Source: Prevotella sp.
GTDB taxonomy: Bacteria > Bacteroidota > Bacteroidia > Bacteroidales > Bacteroidaceae
Direction of reading: 5' to 3'
Assembly (NCBI GenBank): GCA_017627765.1
Contig: JAGAGD010000011.1
Location: 1 to 62,345, forward strand
DNA: 62,345 nucleotides
Shown in pieces: positions 8,006 to 16,632 of this stretch (its first letter is position 1; every line of letters starts with the position of its first letter). The position numbers were made by a program, and so were the translations under genes. Below the pieces are notes generated by a model. The model was given only the letters and a program-made list of their open reading frames with translations, was not told where the DNA came from and did no database searches.

Positions 8006-8368
8006 TTAACTATTTTTTATTGCTGCTATTAATTCTACTATTTGTTTTTGGATTTCTGTAAGATTTAATATCAGCATATTATAATGTTCTAAATCAATGT
8101 AGTTTAGATTCTTTGAAATTAGTAATTGTGTTTCTACTTCATTAGCAGAACCTAATGCCATATAAAGGAAATGTGCAAAGTCTGAATCTGTTGAACGTCC
8201 AGCACCTTCCGCAATAATTGAAGAAATGCTCACAACGGCTCTCTGAAGTTGGTCGCAAAGTCCTTTCTTCTCAAACCAAGGTAATTTTGATGTAACTTCA
8301 TATACTTTAGTTGCATATTCAACAGCATCCTGCCAAACTTTATATTCTCTAAAATTCCTTGTCTTCAT
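8006..8368 (-). CDS. Four-helix-bundle protein, S23/IVP family (copy 3)
   Basis: A complete 120-residue member of PF05635/TIGR02436: KTRNFREYKVWQDAVEYATK, LPWFEKKGLCDQLQRAVVSI, IAEGAGRSTDSDFAHFLYMA and a C-terminal helix LILNLTEIQKQIVELI. The sequence ISSIIAEGAG differs from the usual ISSNIAEGAG at one position. It is nearly identical over the shared part to the truncated copy at 6461-6703, so the two arose by a recent duplication of this segment and its upstream repeat. Function is unknown; no rRNA is near. Confidence 0.85.
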   Translation of the reverse strand: MKTRNFREYKVWQDAVEYATKVYEVTSKLPWFEKKGLCDQLQRAVVSISSIIAEGAGRSTDSDFAHFLYMALGSANEVETQLLISKNLNYIDLEHYNMLILNLTEIQKQIVELIAAIKNS

Positions 8369-8384
8369 ATACTCTGTTTTTATA

Positions 8385-8499
8385 AAATTCCCGTTAGCGT
8401 TAAAGTTATCATGGCGTAGCCCTAGTTAAAGTTAAAGTTAGCGTTAACGTTAAAGTTAATCATGGCGTATGCCCTAGTTAAAGTTAACGTTAAAGTTAA
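8385..8499. repeat. Hexamer tract with two GGCGTA(TG)CCC tokens
   Basis: GTTAGC, GTTAAA and GTTAAC hexamers alternate with two copies of the ATGGCGTA...CCCTAG token (about 8410 and 8462), the first lacking two bases (GGCGTAGCC). The tract abuts the stop codon of the gene at 8500. Confidence 0.8.
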
Positions 8500-10023
8500 T
8501 CATCCTCCAAAGAGTTCTGATGAAATCTTTCTCCTGTTATGATATTTGAGGACAGCTTGTCTTCCTGCTTCTGCCATTCTCTCATATTTATATAGATTGT
8601 TAGGAATGTCATTGAGAATATCTATAACTTCAGTAGGGTAGTGGTATTCTATGCAAGACTCGCCATGCTTAACAGCAATATTCTCTAATGCGTATGTTGT
8701 ACCAATAACCAACAAGCCATTAGCCAAAGCATCCAGCACCTTTCCTTTAGTTCCCGTTCCAATAGCAATCGGGGTAATCTGAATGTCGTGTTTACATATC
8801 TCCTCTATATAGTCAGGCGCAAACTTAATATGGTTAACCTCAAATCCAGCTTTCCTCAAATTCTCAACATGCTTCTCCCATCCTTTACCAAGAAATGTTA
8901 TTGTGTAGTTCTTTTTTAACTGTGAACTATGAACAATGGGCGCTTCACTTGTTGATTGTGTTATAGTGTTCTCAGGAATCTCACACGGATTGCACAGATT
9001 ACGCGGATTTATATGCTTTGATTTATCGTAAGAGTCATCCCCCTCGTTAAAGTTAAGGTTAACGTTAAAGTTAGAATTCTCGTTCTCGTTTCTCAATTCC
9101 CCCTTTAAGTTAGAGGGGGCAAGGGGGAATCTGTTCTCGTTAACGTTAACGTTATCGTTAGCACTGATTTGCTCTATAAGTAAGTCCGCTTCCTGCTTCA
9201 TATAAAGATTATACTGTCCCGCAATCAGCAACTTAATTTTCGGACTATGGAACTTTTTGCTTATAGATTTATTATCTGTGTGAGTTCCGTACTCGTTATC
9301 GTTTTCATGGCGTCCGCATTTGTTAAAGTTAACGTTAACGTTAAAGTTTTCTTGGCGTCTGCCCTTGTTAAAGTTATCCCTAACCTCATAATGCGGATGT
9401 CTAAGGAACTTAGCATTAACTTTCGGATTAAGATTCTTCAAGAACTTAATATCCTCTTCACCAACTGCATAGTAAATAAAGTTAGTATCTGTGCAGAAAT
9501 TCCTTTCCATGCGAGCATATTTCCTATACATTAAAGCACATTTCCAATAGTCAATAGGATTTTTCATTACAAATCGTTGACCAAGCATACGGTAATAATA
9601 TAATGACTCTGTATCTGGACCTAACTGTATTCGCTTAGTATTTGGAAACTGCTTAATCACTCGTGAAAGTTCCTCACCATACACCCAGATTAAATCTGGA
9701 TTTTGAGATTTAATCTCTTCAACATACTTTTGTGGCAGCTTTATATAGTTTAAGAATGGATATTTCAGGAATATACGTAAAAATAGCAGATGAAGTTTAA
9801 ACATCCATTGATACCACTTTGGAAGTGGTATTGTCTTTATTGAAACATTCAACTCCTTTTCAACCTCTTTTATCTTCTCATCAGAAAGAGCATTCGCATT
9901 AAATGTATATATAGAAATATCTATATTTCCATTCCTTTCTGCCATTAAATGGTAAGGAAGGGCTGATGTTCCTCTTATGTTTTCTGAGGCTGGAGTCGTT
10001 AATGTAACTAATATTAAATTCAT
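8500..10023 (-). CDS. Glycosyltransferase (GT4-like) with two in-frame repeat inserts
   Basis: A 507-residue GT-B-like protein. The native part includes ILVTLTTPASENIRGTSALPYHL, a mid region with IQLGPDTESLYYYRML, and a C-terminal domain with TFLGKGWEKHV, ITPIAIGTGTKGKVLDALANGLLVIGT and AGRQAVLKYHNR, which fits a sugar-nucleotide binding domain with a GTGTKGK loop. Two stretches interrupt it: residues about 216-258 (ENFNVNVNFNKCGRHENDNE) and about 288-369 (NENENSNFNVNLNFN, NLCNPCEIPE). Both are encoded by repeat tokens and keep the frame open. Without them the protein would be about 380 residues, normal for the family. I infer that it was a functional transferase that tolerated the insertions or is drifting. 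Confidence 0.8.
   Translation of the reverse strand: MNLILVTLTTPASENIRGTSALPYHLMAERNGNIDISIYTFNANALSDEKIKEVEKELNVSIKTIPLPKWYQWMFKLHLLFLRIFLKYPFLNYIKLPQKYVEEIKSQNPDLIWVYGEELSRVIKQFPNTKRIQLGPDTESLYYYRMLGQRFVMKNPIDYWKCALMYRKYARMERNFCTDTNFIYYAVGEEDIKFLKNLNPKVNAKFLRHPHYEVRDNFNKGRRQENFNVNVNFNKCGRHENDNEYGTHTDNKSISKKFHSPKIKLLIAGQYNLYMKQEADLLIEQISANDNVNVNENRFPLAPSNLKGELRNENENSNFNVNLNFNEGDDSYDKSKHINPRNLCNPCEIPENTITQSTSEAPIVHSSQLKKNYTITFLGKGWEKHVENLRKAGFEVNHIKFAPDYIEEICKHDIQITPIAIGTGTKGKVLDALANGLLVIGTTYALENIAVKHGESCIEYHYPTEVIDILNDIPNNLYKYERMAEAGRQAVLKYHNRRKISSELFGG
8917..9162 (-). repeat. Composite repeat inserted in frame in a glycosyltransferase gene (second insert)
   Basis: Tokens in order on the plus strand: a CACGGATTGCACAGATTA token, GTTAAA/GTTAAG/GTTAAC hexamers, GTTCTC hexamers, a near-perfect CCCCCTTTAA/TTAGAGGGGG palindrome and GTTAAC hexamers. 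Most of it (about 8980-9130) is nearly identical to the insert at 6083-6286. The outer ends (ITQSTSEAPIVHSSQL side) do not match the other copy. Confidence 0.8.
9250..9378 (-). repeat. Short hexamer insert in frame in the same gene (first insert)
   Basis: GTTAAA and GTTAAC hexamers, two GGCGTC-GC tokens and a GTTATC tract, encoding NFNVNVNFN and flanking charged residues. It lacks the palindrome and the CACGGATT token of the longer insert. It splits the protein between HPHYEVRD and PKIKLLIAGQY. Confidence 0.7.
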
Positions 10024-10203
10024 TTATACTGGTATCAGAAATAAAATTATTAAAGAAATAATTTATACAATCTTTCTATATTTAAGAATTATATAAGAAT
10101 TGTAGTTTTCCATGAAAGAGATTTTCTTTAATTGGGTATAATTTAAATTCTTTCATTTGTTCTAAAAATAAAAGCTTATCTTTATAAAAGATATTTTTAT
10201 CAT

Positions 10204-10470
10204 TTTTTTACGATCCTATTATAAGCACACCTAATCAAAATCGCTTTAAATTCTTCAGGTATAACCACATCACTTCTATATTGTTCTTTACAATTTGTAT
10301 CGTAAGAATTTATTTTAATAAAGCCATCGTCCGTCTATTCAATTGTACAATAGCCATAGAGATTTATGGTTGCATTTAGGATTAATCAATCATAAATATC
10401 ATTATAAGGAGAAACATCTGAGACTCCATTTGTTAGACCTAATCTCTATGGAGCTTTACTTCGAATAATC
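10204..10470 (-). pseudogene. Decayed reading frame of unknown function
   Basis: Read leftward from about 10470, one frame gives KAP(stop)RLGLTNGVSDVSPYNDIYD(stop)LILNATINLYGYCTIE(stop)TDDGFIKINS... and continues to IRCAYNRIVKK(stop) at 10204. The residue composition between stops is protein-like and the three internal stops each need one base change. I do not recognise the family. It lies in the 488-bp gap 10024-10511 between two polysaccharide genes, so a lost capsule gene is a fair guess. The rest of that gap (10024-10200) is AT-rich with nothing I can name. Confidence 0.4.
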
Positions 10471-10511
10471 ATAAGATGAAAAATTATGAATATATAAACG
10501 ATTTTTTTGTT

Positions 10512-11483
10512 CTAACTAATTAAACATTCAATATTTAATAAGATACAAGCAATATGTTTTTTTAGCGAATGATATGATAATTTTAGTGGGTATAGTTTTT
10601 CTTTTTTCAATCTGTCAAGTACTGCTTTATTAATTCCATTTTTTTTCCATTTTTTTCTATTTTTGAATAAAGTATAGACAAGTCCAAAAAGAACTCCATT
10701 TGCATAGTTATTGATTTTTTCTGAAAGTTGTCTGTCTTTGTATTTATATTCTTCAGATAAACCTCTAAAGGCTTTTATAACCTCAGCATCATCAGAAAGG
10801 TATTTTATCTTTCTTGGAATATCAAGAGCTCTACTCATGGTGTTATCTCTTAATATATAATTATAAATAATTTTATATGAAAAATAGATTTTAGAAACCT
10901 TTGTTAACATAGTATAAGTGAAAACCACATCTTCATGTGTGATGCCATGTTGAAAACGAAGTCCATTTCTTTTTAAGAAATCTTTTCTTAATAACATACC
11001 GCATACAGAACCTGGTGTGTATCCTTGCATAATAGCGTCACGGCCTGTGATGTATTTATTGTGTATTACTGTTGGGTGATGACAACCGATACCAACGAAT
11101 TTATTATCTGTATTTAACCAATTATATTGGAACGCATATACATCTGCCGTTGAGTCATCTAATGCTTCTTCTATAGCATCAAGATCGTAGCTTGCAGTAT
11201 CATCAGAGTCAAAAAACCAAATATAATCAGCATCAGTATTCTCAATACCAGTATTTCTCGCCATACTCAATCCCCCGTTCTCTCTACTTATCATATTAAC
11301 AAGGTGATTATTTTTCATTATATATTTAACTATATTTGGACCATTATCTGTTGAGCCATCATTCACAATCAAAATACTATATAAATCTTTTTTAAGATTT
11401 GAATCCAAAATAGAATTAATAGTTTGTTCTATAAAATCTTCCGAATTAAACATCGGAATGATGATACATAATTTCTTGTTCAT
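10512..11483 (-). CDS. Glycosyltransferase family 2
   Basis: A 323-residue GT-A enzyme. KLCIIIPMFNSEDFIEQTINSIL is the family start; VNDGSTDNG and the metal-binding FFDSDDT (DSD) are both present, with SRENGGLSMARNTG between them. The C-terminal part is basic and helical, usual for capsule transferases. Its start codon overlaps the stop of the LicD gene by four bases (ATGA), so the two are translationally coupled. It is the last gene of a tightly packed block that begins at 16462. Donor sugar unknown. Confidence 0.9.
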   Translation of the reverse strand: MNKKLCIIIPMFNSEDFIEQTINSILDSNLKKDLYSILIVNDGSTDNGPNIVKYIMKNNHLVNMISRENGGLSMARNTGIENTDADYIWFFDSDDTASYDLDAIEEALDDSTADVYAFQYNWLNTDNKFVGIGCHHPTVIHNKYITGRDAIMQGYTPGSVCGMLLRKDFLKRNGLRFQHGITHEDVVFTYTMLTKVSKIYFSYKIIYNYILRDNTMSRALDIPRKIKYLSDDAEVIKAFRGLSEEYKYKDRQLSEKINNYANGVLFGLVYTLFKNRKKWKKNGINKAVLDRLKKEKLYPLKLSYHSLKKHIACILLNIECLIS

Positions 11484-12412
11484 AATATAATGCCTCTTTC
11501 TTTTAAAACTTCTATATAAGGTCTGCTTGTGTCCAATACTATAAATGTATGCAAACTTCCTCCTCTTACCATTTTATGCCAATCACCAAAAACACTTGTC
11601 AAGTATATGTCATAATGCTTGTAAACGGGTATTTTTAAAAATTCAAAATCAATTTCATATAAACAATTAAAGTCTTCTTTTAGTACCATACCTTTTGAAG
11701 CTATCCCTATTGCTCCCATATATTTGAAGCCTTGGTTATTAAAACGCTTGCATACATCTTCAAAACGCTTAAATAATTTTTTATGATAAGAATCGCCAAC
11801 CTTAATATGTAATATCTTCATCTTATAATACAAAAGAAACCTAACACACCTTCTTAATAATGAAATCTTTCTCTCTTTATAATAATTTTTATTAGAGCAG
11901 GTTACAATTCTTTGGTATTGTGCAAATAGTTTTTTAGCCTCTTTGCGTTGTTGTAGTGCTTCTTTTTTATTATCAGTTCTGTCATCCATAGGAAAGATGT
12001 CTATAAAAATTCCGTGGTGTTTTGTAAAAGGATTAACAACCCCTGTAGTATTATTGTTCATTAGTTTTGCTGCCCCATATACAAAATGGGGGTCTGTATA
12101 AAAGTTCTCGAAATAGTATGGTGGGGCAAATTCCTTTGGGGCAATCTCACATAGTTTTTCATAATCTTCGCGTGGCATAGAGAAATCCATATCGTCATCC
12201 CAAGGTATAAACCCATTATGTCGAATTGCCCCTAAAAGAGTACCAGAGTCTGCTGCAAATTTTAAATTAAATTTATTGCACACTCTTTTTAATTCCATAT
12301 ATAAGTCTAATTCAATAGCCCAAAGCTCTTTCATTTCACGGGTGATTTTATAATCACAGCGTACTTCTTCTTTTAGGAAAGTGTCTGGTATTTTTATTTT
12401 TAAGTTTACCAT
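11480..12412 (-). CDS. LicD-family phosphotransferase
   Basis: A 310-residue LicD protein (PF04991). The family hallmark is complete: LKFAADSGTLLGAIRHNGFIPWDDDMDFSM, followed by HGIFIDIFPMDD. LicD proteins transfer phosphorylcholine or other phospho-alcohols or phospho-sugars to glycans, using nucleotide-activated donors; the Asp-rich loop binds metal. No choline-activation genes (licA, licC) are visible here, so the transferred group is unknown. It overlaps the downstream GT2 gene by four bases and follows another GT2 gene with a 4-nt gap. Confidence 0.9.
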   Translation of the reverse strand: MVNLKIKIPDTFLKEEVRCDYKITREMKELWAIELDLYMELKRVCNKFNLKFAADSGTLLGAIRHNGFIPWDDDMDFSMPREDYEKLCEIAPKEFAPPYYFENFYTDPHFVYGAAKLMNNNTTGVVNPFTKHHGIFIDIFPMDDRTDNKKEALQQRKEAKKLFAQYQRIVTCSNKNYYKERKISLLRRCVRFLLYYKMKILHIKVGDSYHKKLFKRFEDVCKRFNNQGFKYMGAIGIASKGMVLKEDFNCLYEIDFEFLKIPVYKHYDIYLTSVFGDWHKMVRGGSLHTFIVLDTSRPYIEVLKERGIIL

Positions 12413-12416
12413 GTTT

Positions 12417-13343
12417 TTATATTTTTGTTTTAATTTTGCTAAGAAAAACTTTCAAATCTAATAATCGAAGATATATTTTTCTGCATAGACCAACTTCCCA
12501 AACTTTCATGAGCTCTTCTCTCAGTTGTGATTGATCAAAATTATATTTATATATGTGACCATATACATATCGAGAAGAGGCTTGCAAACAACGTAGTCGG
12601 CTAATGAGCTTTTTTCTAACTAGATAATCCATTACTTGTTTGTCTTCACGTTGTAAAACTCCTGTTGAGATGTTTTTTTCTGTGACATTACTTCCATGTC
12701 TGCGACAGAAATTAAGGTACTCATTAATTATTGATACTTTACCATGTTCTGCAAGCTCAATCCAAAACATTCTATCGCCTACATTTCTAAATGTAGTGAA
12801 TTGTTTGTCTAAGCTTAAGGCAGTGTTACGGCGGAAGAGCGCACTGCTTGCATTGGTAATATAGCATCCTTCGCTCATGTATCTGCTAATGAAACGCTTG
12901 CCTTCAGTTCTTATAACATTTTTCTTGTCAATGGATGGAATGTCAAAGGACCAGCCATCATCACGAAATAAACGGGTCATAGAAAATGCTAATACAATTT
13001 TCTTATCTTGTTGAAATTCACATACCAACCTTTCCAACAAATCTGGAGTACAAGTATCATCACTCTCAGCAATCCATATAAGTTCTCCTTTTGCAAGTTC
13101 AAAACCTTTATGCCATTGAGAAAAGACTTTTCCACTATTCTCTTTATTTACAACAATTTGTGTGAAATGTGGATTGTCTCTATATTTCTCAATTATTTCT
13201 ATGCTGTTGTCTGTAGAGTGATCATCAAGTACAATTATTTCAAAATTCTGATATGTCTGATTTAGTATAGAACTAAAGCGTTCATCTAGATAACGAGCAT
13301 AATTGTAATTGGGGACAATTACACTTACAAAGGGATCTGACAT
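12417..13343 (-). CDS. Glycosyltransferase family 2
   Basis: A 308-residue GT-A enzyme: FVSVIVPNYNYARYLDERFSSIL at the start, LDDHSTDNS in place of the common DDGSTD, and IAESDDTCTPDLL as the DxD motif. The next part, ITNASSALFRRNTAL, and NVGDRMFWIELAEHG fit the acceptor side of GT2 rhamnosyl/galactosyl-type enzymes. It is packed between the LicD gene (4 nt) and a GT4 gene (10 nt), so one transcript is likely. The sugar is not determined. Confidence 0.9.
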   Translation of the reverse strand: MSDPFVSVIVPNYNYARYLDERFSSILNQTYQNFEIIVLDDHSTDNSIEIIEKYRDNPHFTQIVVNKENSGKVFSQWHKGFELAKGELIWIAESDDTCTPDLLERLVCEFQQDKKIVLAFSMTRLFRDDGWSFDIPSIDKKNVIRTEGKRFISRYMSEGCYITNASSALFRRNTALSLDKQFTTFRNVGDRMFWIELAEHGKVSIINEYLNFCRRHGSNVTEKNISTGVLQREDKQVMDYLVRKKLISRLRCLQASSRYVYGHIYKYNFDQSQLREELMKVWEVGLCRKIYLRLLDLKVFLSKIKTKI

Positions 13344-13353
13344 ATATATTAAA

Positions 13354-14496
13354 TTATTTAATTAGTTGATTATATATATTAAGAAGTTTGCTGCCATAAG
13401 ATTCTTCAGAGAAAGACTCTTTTGCTAAATGATGTGCATTAAGAATAACGGTGCGTGGCATTTCTTGTGCAACTTTTTTAATGAGTCTAATACATTCCTC
13501 TTCTGTGTCAAAAAAGAACCCAGTATTGCTATCTTTCATGAAGTCGACAGTTCCTCCAGAATGTCTTGCAATAACAGGACATCCGTAGAACATTGCTTCT
13601 ATGGTTGTACGCCCCATTCCTTCATTTAATGATGTCATAAGAAATGCTGTGGCACTGGTCATCAGTGATTTTAAATCCTTCTGATATCCAATAAACTTAA
13701 TACTTTCCTCACAATTGTATTCATGGACAATATTACTAAGTTCTTGTTTATAAGATTCAGAGCACCTGCCAGCCATTATTAGTTTATATCCATTTTCAGA
13801 TAAACCTGATTGTGAAAAACATCTGATTGCAGCGTCTGCACCTTTCATTTTGCTCAGCTGTGCTGCACAGAAAAGGAAATATGGTAGCTTATTTTTAATA
13901 AAGCAAATTTCTGATTTACTACGCACAGCATTCCATAAAACATAAGAGTTGCTCATTTTTTCTAAATGCCAATGCTTATACACAGGATTTGTTATGGCTA
14001 TCGTGGCATCTGCCTTATGAACTTTATTCTCTAAACGTTTTCTACCTCTAAATGGGGTAATATTAAAGTCAAGGTCTAAAAATTCCCGGACATGCCAAAC
14101 GTGTTTTGCTTTTAATCTTTGTGCAATTCGTTCACCAATAGTCATTATAGTCGAGTTAGAATGAACTATTCTAATATCTCTATCTTTTAACAATTGATAT
14201 ACTTTTTCCGCACAACGTATTTCACTACGTTCAAATTCTACAATGTGCTTGAGATAACGGAGAAAACGTGTTATGGGGTTCTTATCATTGACAAAATAAT
14301 ATAATTGCATAAAAGGAACAACAATGCATTCTATGTCATGTGACATGAAGAAATCATAAGTGTCACCCATTTCTGCCATTAGTACTATTGGATGAACATT
14401 ATTTTTGACGGAACGTATCATGTTATATAGAGAATGTGATGCCCCAGCCATCTTTCTATCATCATTGCTTATAAACAAGATATTTATTTTAGACAC
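13354..14496 (-). CDS. Glycosyltransferase family 4
   Basis: A 380-residue GT-B enzyme. The N-terminus has KINILFISNDDRKMAGASHSLYNMI (the AGASH motif replaces GGAE). The C-terminal half shows FLFCAAQLSKMKGADAAIRCF, KLIMAGRC, IKFIGYQKD and the E-x7-E signature NEGMGRTTIEAMFYGCPVI. Its coding region overlaps the acyltransferase gene upstream by 13 nt, which implies coupled translation. Role: addition of one sugar to the repeat unit. Confidence 0.9.
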   Translation of the reverse strand: MSKINILFISNDDRKMAGASHSLYNMIRSVKNNVHPIVLMAEMGDTYDFFMSHDIECIVVPFMQLYYFVNDKNPITRFLRYLKHIVEFERSEIRCAEKVYQLLKDRDIRIVHSNSTIMTIGERIAQRLKAKHVWHVREFLDLDFNITPFRGRKRLENKVHKADATIAITNPVYKHWHLEKMSNSYVLWNAVRSKSEICFIKNKLPYFLFCAAQLSKMKGADAAIRCFSQSGLSENGYKLIMAGRCSESYKQELSNIVHEYNCEESIKFIGYQKDLKSLMTSATAFLMTSLNEGMGRTTIEAMFYGCPVIARHSGGTVDFMKDSNTGFFFDTEEECIRLIKKVAQEMPRTVILNAHHLAKESFSEESYGSKLLNIYNQLIK

Positions 14497-15560
14497 TTCT
14501 TATTCAGTTTATAAATTATCATATTGTATAGTTTGTTTGCTAACAGTGGTAGGCATATTGCAACAATTGCATACAATATCCAGTAAATTTCATTATTATT
14601 TTGGATCACAGGAAACTCTGCAAGTTGTTCTGGCTTCATTCCGTAATGCCATATCTTTATTAAATTTACTATCTTAAATGCTAACATGTGCAAAGCTAGT
14701 ATAGGCATGGTATGCTGTCCAATATAATATAAAGAAAATCTCATTTGGGTATTATTCAATATTCTGGAAATATATGCTATAAATGATATCCCTAAAAATG
14801 CAAATATAGGATAAATAAAAACACAACTTGCTGATAATGATGTCATTGATAGACTTCCCGGGTAGTAAATTGCAATTAAAATTAATAGCAATAAAGAAAA
14901 AAAACATCCTCTGTTGATTAAGTTCAATTTTTCTTCGTATATATGATATAAATATCCAGAAATATAGAATAAGGAACCAAAAGTAATAAGGTATGCCCTT
15001 CCGAATATTGGTAATGATATGTTACTTTTTCTCAATAAAATAGTAGTTACCCATAGAATAATCCACAAAACGATAGCAGTATTTTTATTAAATCTCCGTG
15101 TTGTGAACATTAAAAATGAAACTAATAGAGATGAAAGAAATAATGTTTTAAGGAACCAGAATCCACCTAATAGCTGTTCGTGATAATCCATAGTAAAAAT
15201 TATCATTATAGCATGGAGTATAAAATCTTTTATTTCATAAAGACTTTGATGAACGTTATAATACACATAATCTGAATTATAAATGCCTATTCTATAAAAT
15301 ATATTATGTGTAAAAAGAAAAAAAAGACTCCATTTTATATATGGTAAATACAATCCTTTTACACGTTTCTTAATAAATAATTTTAAACTTTCGGTGTTGT
15401 TCGAAATTTTAAGAAAGTAACCACTATAAAAGAAAAACAAAGGCATGTGGAATAATGAAATAAAGCGAATTGTTTTCTCTGGAGGCATTGCGTGAGCAAC
15501 AACCATTAGAATTATTGCAATGGCCTTTGCTATTGATATGTAATTATCTTTTGAATTCAT
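14484..15560 (-). CDS. Acyltransferase 3 family membrane protein (O-acetyltransferase)
   Basis: A 358-residue integral membrane protein of PF01757. The family's first helix carries the catalytic His: ISIAKAIAIILMVVAHAMPP, followed by FHMPLFFFYSGYFLK. About ten hydrophobic segments follow. Such proteins acetylate sugars in polysaccharides, moving acyl groups across or within the membrane. Overlaps by 4 nt with the GT2 gene upstream and by 13 nt with the GT4 gene downstream. The target sugar is unknown. Confidence 0.88.
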   Translation of the reverse strand: MNSKDNYISIAKAIAIILMVVAHAMPPEKTIRFISLFHMPLFFFYSGYFLKISNNTESLKLFIKKRVKGLYLPYIKWSLFFLFTHNIFYRIGIYNSDYVYYNVHQSLYEIKDFILHAIMIIFTMDYHEQLLGGFWFLKTLFLSSLLVSFLMFTTRRFNKNTAIVLWIILWVTTILLRKSNISLPIFGRAYLITFGSLFYISGYLYHIYEEKLNLINRGCFFSLLLLILIAIYYPGSLSMTSLSASCVFIYPIFAFLGISFIAYISRILNNTQMRFSLYYIGQHTMPILALHMLAFKIVNLIKIWHYGMKPEQLAEFPVIQNNNEIYWILYAIVAICLPLLANKLYNMIIYKLNKKCLK

Positions 15561-16462
15561 TCAATTTTTTCAGGGAATAATACTTTAGGTGTAAAATTCT
15601 TTGCCGCTTTTATTGCTTCCCATAAAACAGATGCATGAGATTTGTCGCCACGTAGATAAAGGCGGATTGCAAACTTTGTTTTTTCTTTTATTTCGTGTCG
15701 AAATGCTTTTTCGCCTTTTGTTTTTCTCAAAATAAAAAGGTTATTTCGAAAATAGTAAAAATAGTTTTTTAAACGTTTTGGATCGTTCTCTTCCATGAAG
15801 TCAAGACCTTTTTGAATAGTACGCTTATGCAAAACTACACTTTTGCATGCTACAAAACATGGGTGTTTTGCAGAAATGCGACCTGTGTATTCTGTATCAT
15901 CACCCCAGATGAAAAATTCTTTTATTGGGAGGCCTAACTCGCGAACAATATCCGTGCTAAAAAAAACTGAAACAAAGGTTGCATTTTGTACTTTAACCAT
16001 AGCATGGGCTGCAACATAATCAAAAATATCTGAGTAGCCATTGGATGTTGCACGCATATCAGCATTGGGAGTGTTCATAGGTCTACCGTCAATGCCAATT
16101 ACTCTGCTACAAACAAATCCTATTTTTGGAACCGCATTATATGCATTTACCAATTCTGATAATGCATCATTATTACAAATGACATCATCGTCCATTATCC
16201 AACAATATTTGTATCCATGCTCCGTGGCATATTTTATTCCTGTAAAGAATCCACCAGCTCCACCAACATTTTCTTGGGTAATTGTTGTGATGTCATTTTG
16301 GATAGTTAGCCATTCTTTAGTTTCATCTGTAGAGCCATTATTAACAACAATAATATCCATGTTGGTAAATGTCTGTTCTCTTAACGCTTTAATTACTTCT
16401 TTTAGCAATTGAAAACGATTAAAGGTTACTACTATAATTGCGACTTTATTCATATTTTCCAA
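15557..16462 (-). CDS. Glycosyltransferase family 2, GlfT-like (possible galactofuranosyltransferase)
   Basis: A 301-residue GT2 enzyme: VAIIVVTFNRFQLLKEVIKAL, VVNNGSTDET, and NVGGAGGFFTGIKYA before the metal-binding WIMDDDV. The GGAGGF-x-WIMDDD arrangement is typical of the GlfT2/rhamnosyl-type subfamily that includes galactofuranosyltransferases. The locus encodes UDP-galactopyranose mutase (glf, 18102-19283), which supplies UDP-galactofuranose, so a galactofuranosyl activity is a reasonable inference. Near the C-terminus, FFIWGDDTEYTGR supplies an acidic pair likely to be the base region. Coupled to the acyltransferase gene by a 4-nt overlap. Confidence 0.85.
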   Translation of the reverse strand: MENMNKVAIIVVTFNRFQLLKEVIKALREQTFTNMDIIVVNNGSTDETKEWLTIQNDITTITQENVGGAGGFFTGIKYATEHGYKYCWIMDDDVICNNDALSELVNAYNAVPKIGFVCSRVIGIDGRPMNTPNADMRATSNGYSDIFDYVAAHAMVKVQNATFVSVFFSTDIVRELGLPIKEFFIWGDDTEYTGRISAKHPCFVACKSVVLHKRTIQKGLDFMEENDPKRLKNYFYYFRNNLFILRKTKGEKAFRHEIKEKTKFAIRLYLRGDKSHASVLWEAIKAAKNFTPKVLFPEKIE

Positions 16463-16632
16463 TTTATATTATGCATTAATACTATTTATTGTTCTTTCTG
16501 GAGTACAACTATGAAGTGCTTTTTCTTCCATAAAGTCCTTGCTAATTAATGAATTCTGAGCAATGAAACTTTCTATATTTTGTTATTAATATTATGTTTT
16601 TTAAAGGTTATTATGTGTGAAAAAGATATATG

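Noticed and set aside
8006-8368. S23 gene as marker of an rRNA intervening sequence
   Set aside because: No rRNA sequence is present around any of the three copies.
8917-9162. In-frame insert as an intein
   Set aside because: No intein splice motifs (Cys/Ser start, His-Asn end) and only about 60-80 residues of low complexity.
16463-16632. Short open stretch FMEEKALHSCTPERTINSI in the gap
   Set aside because: Too short, no start, no family recognised; could be a gene tail but cannot be supported.
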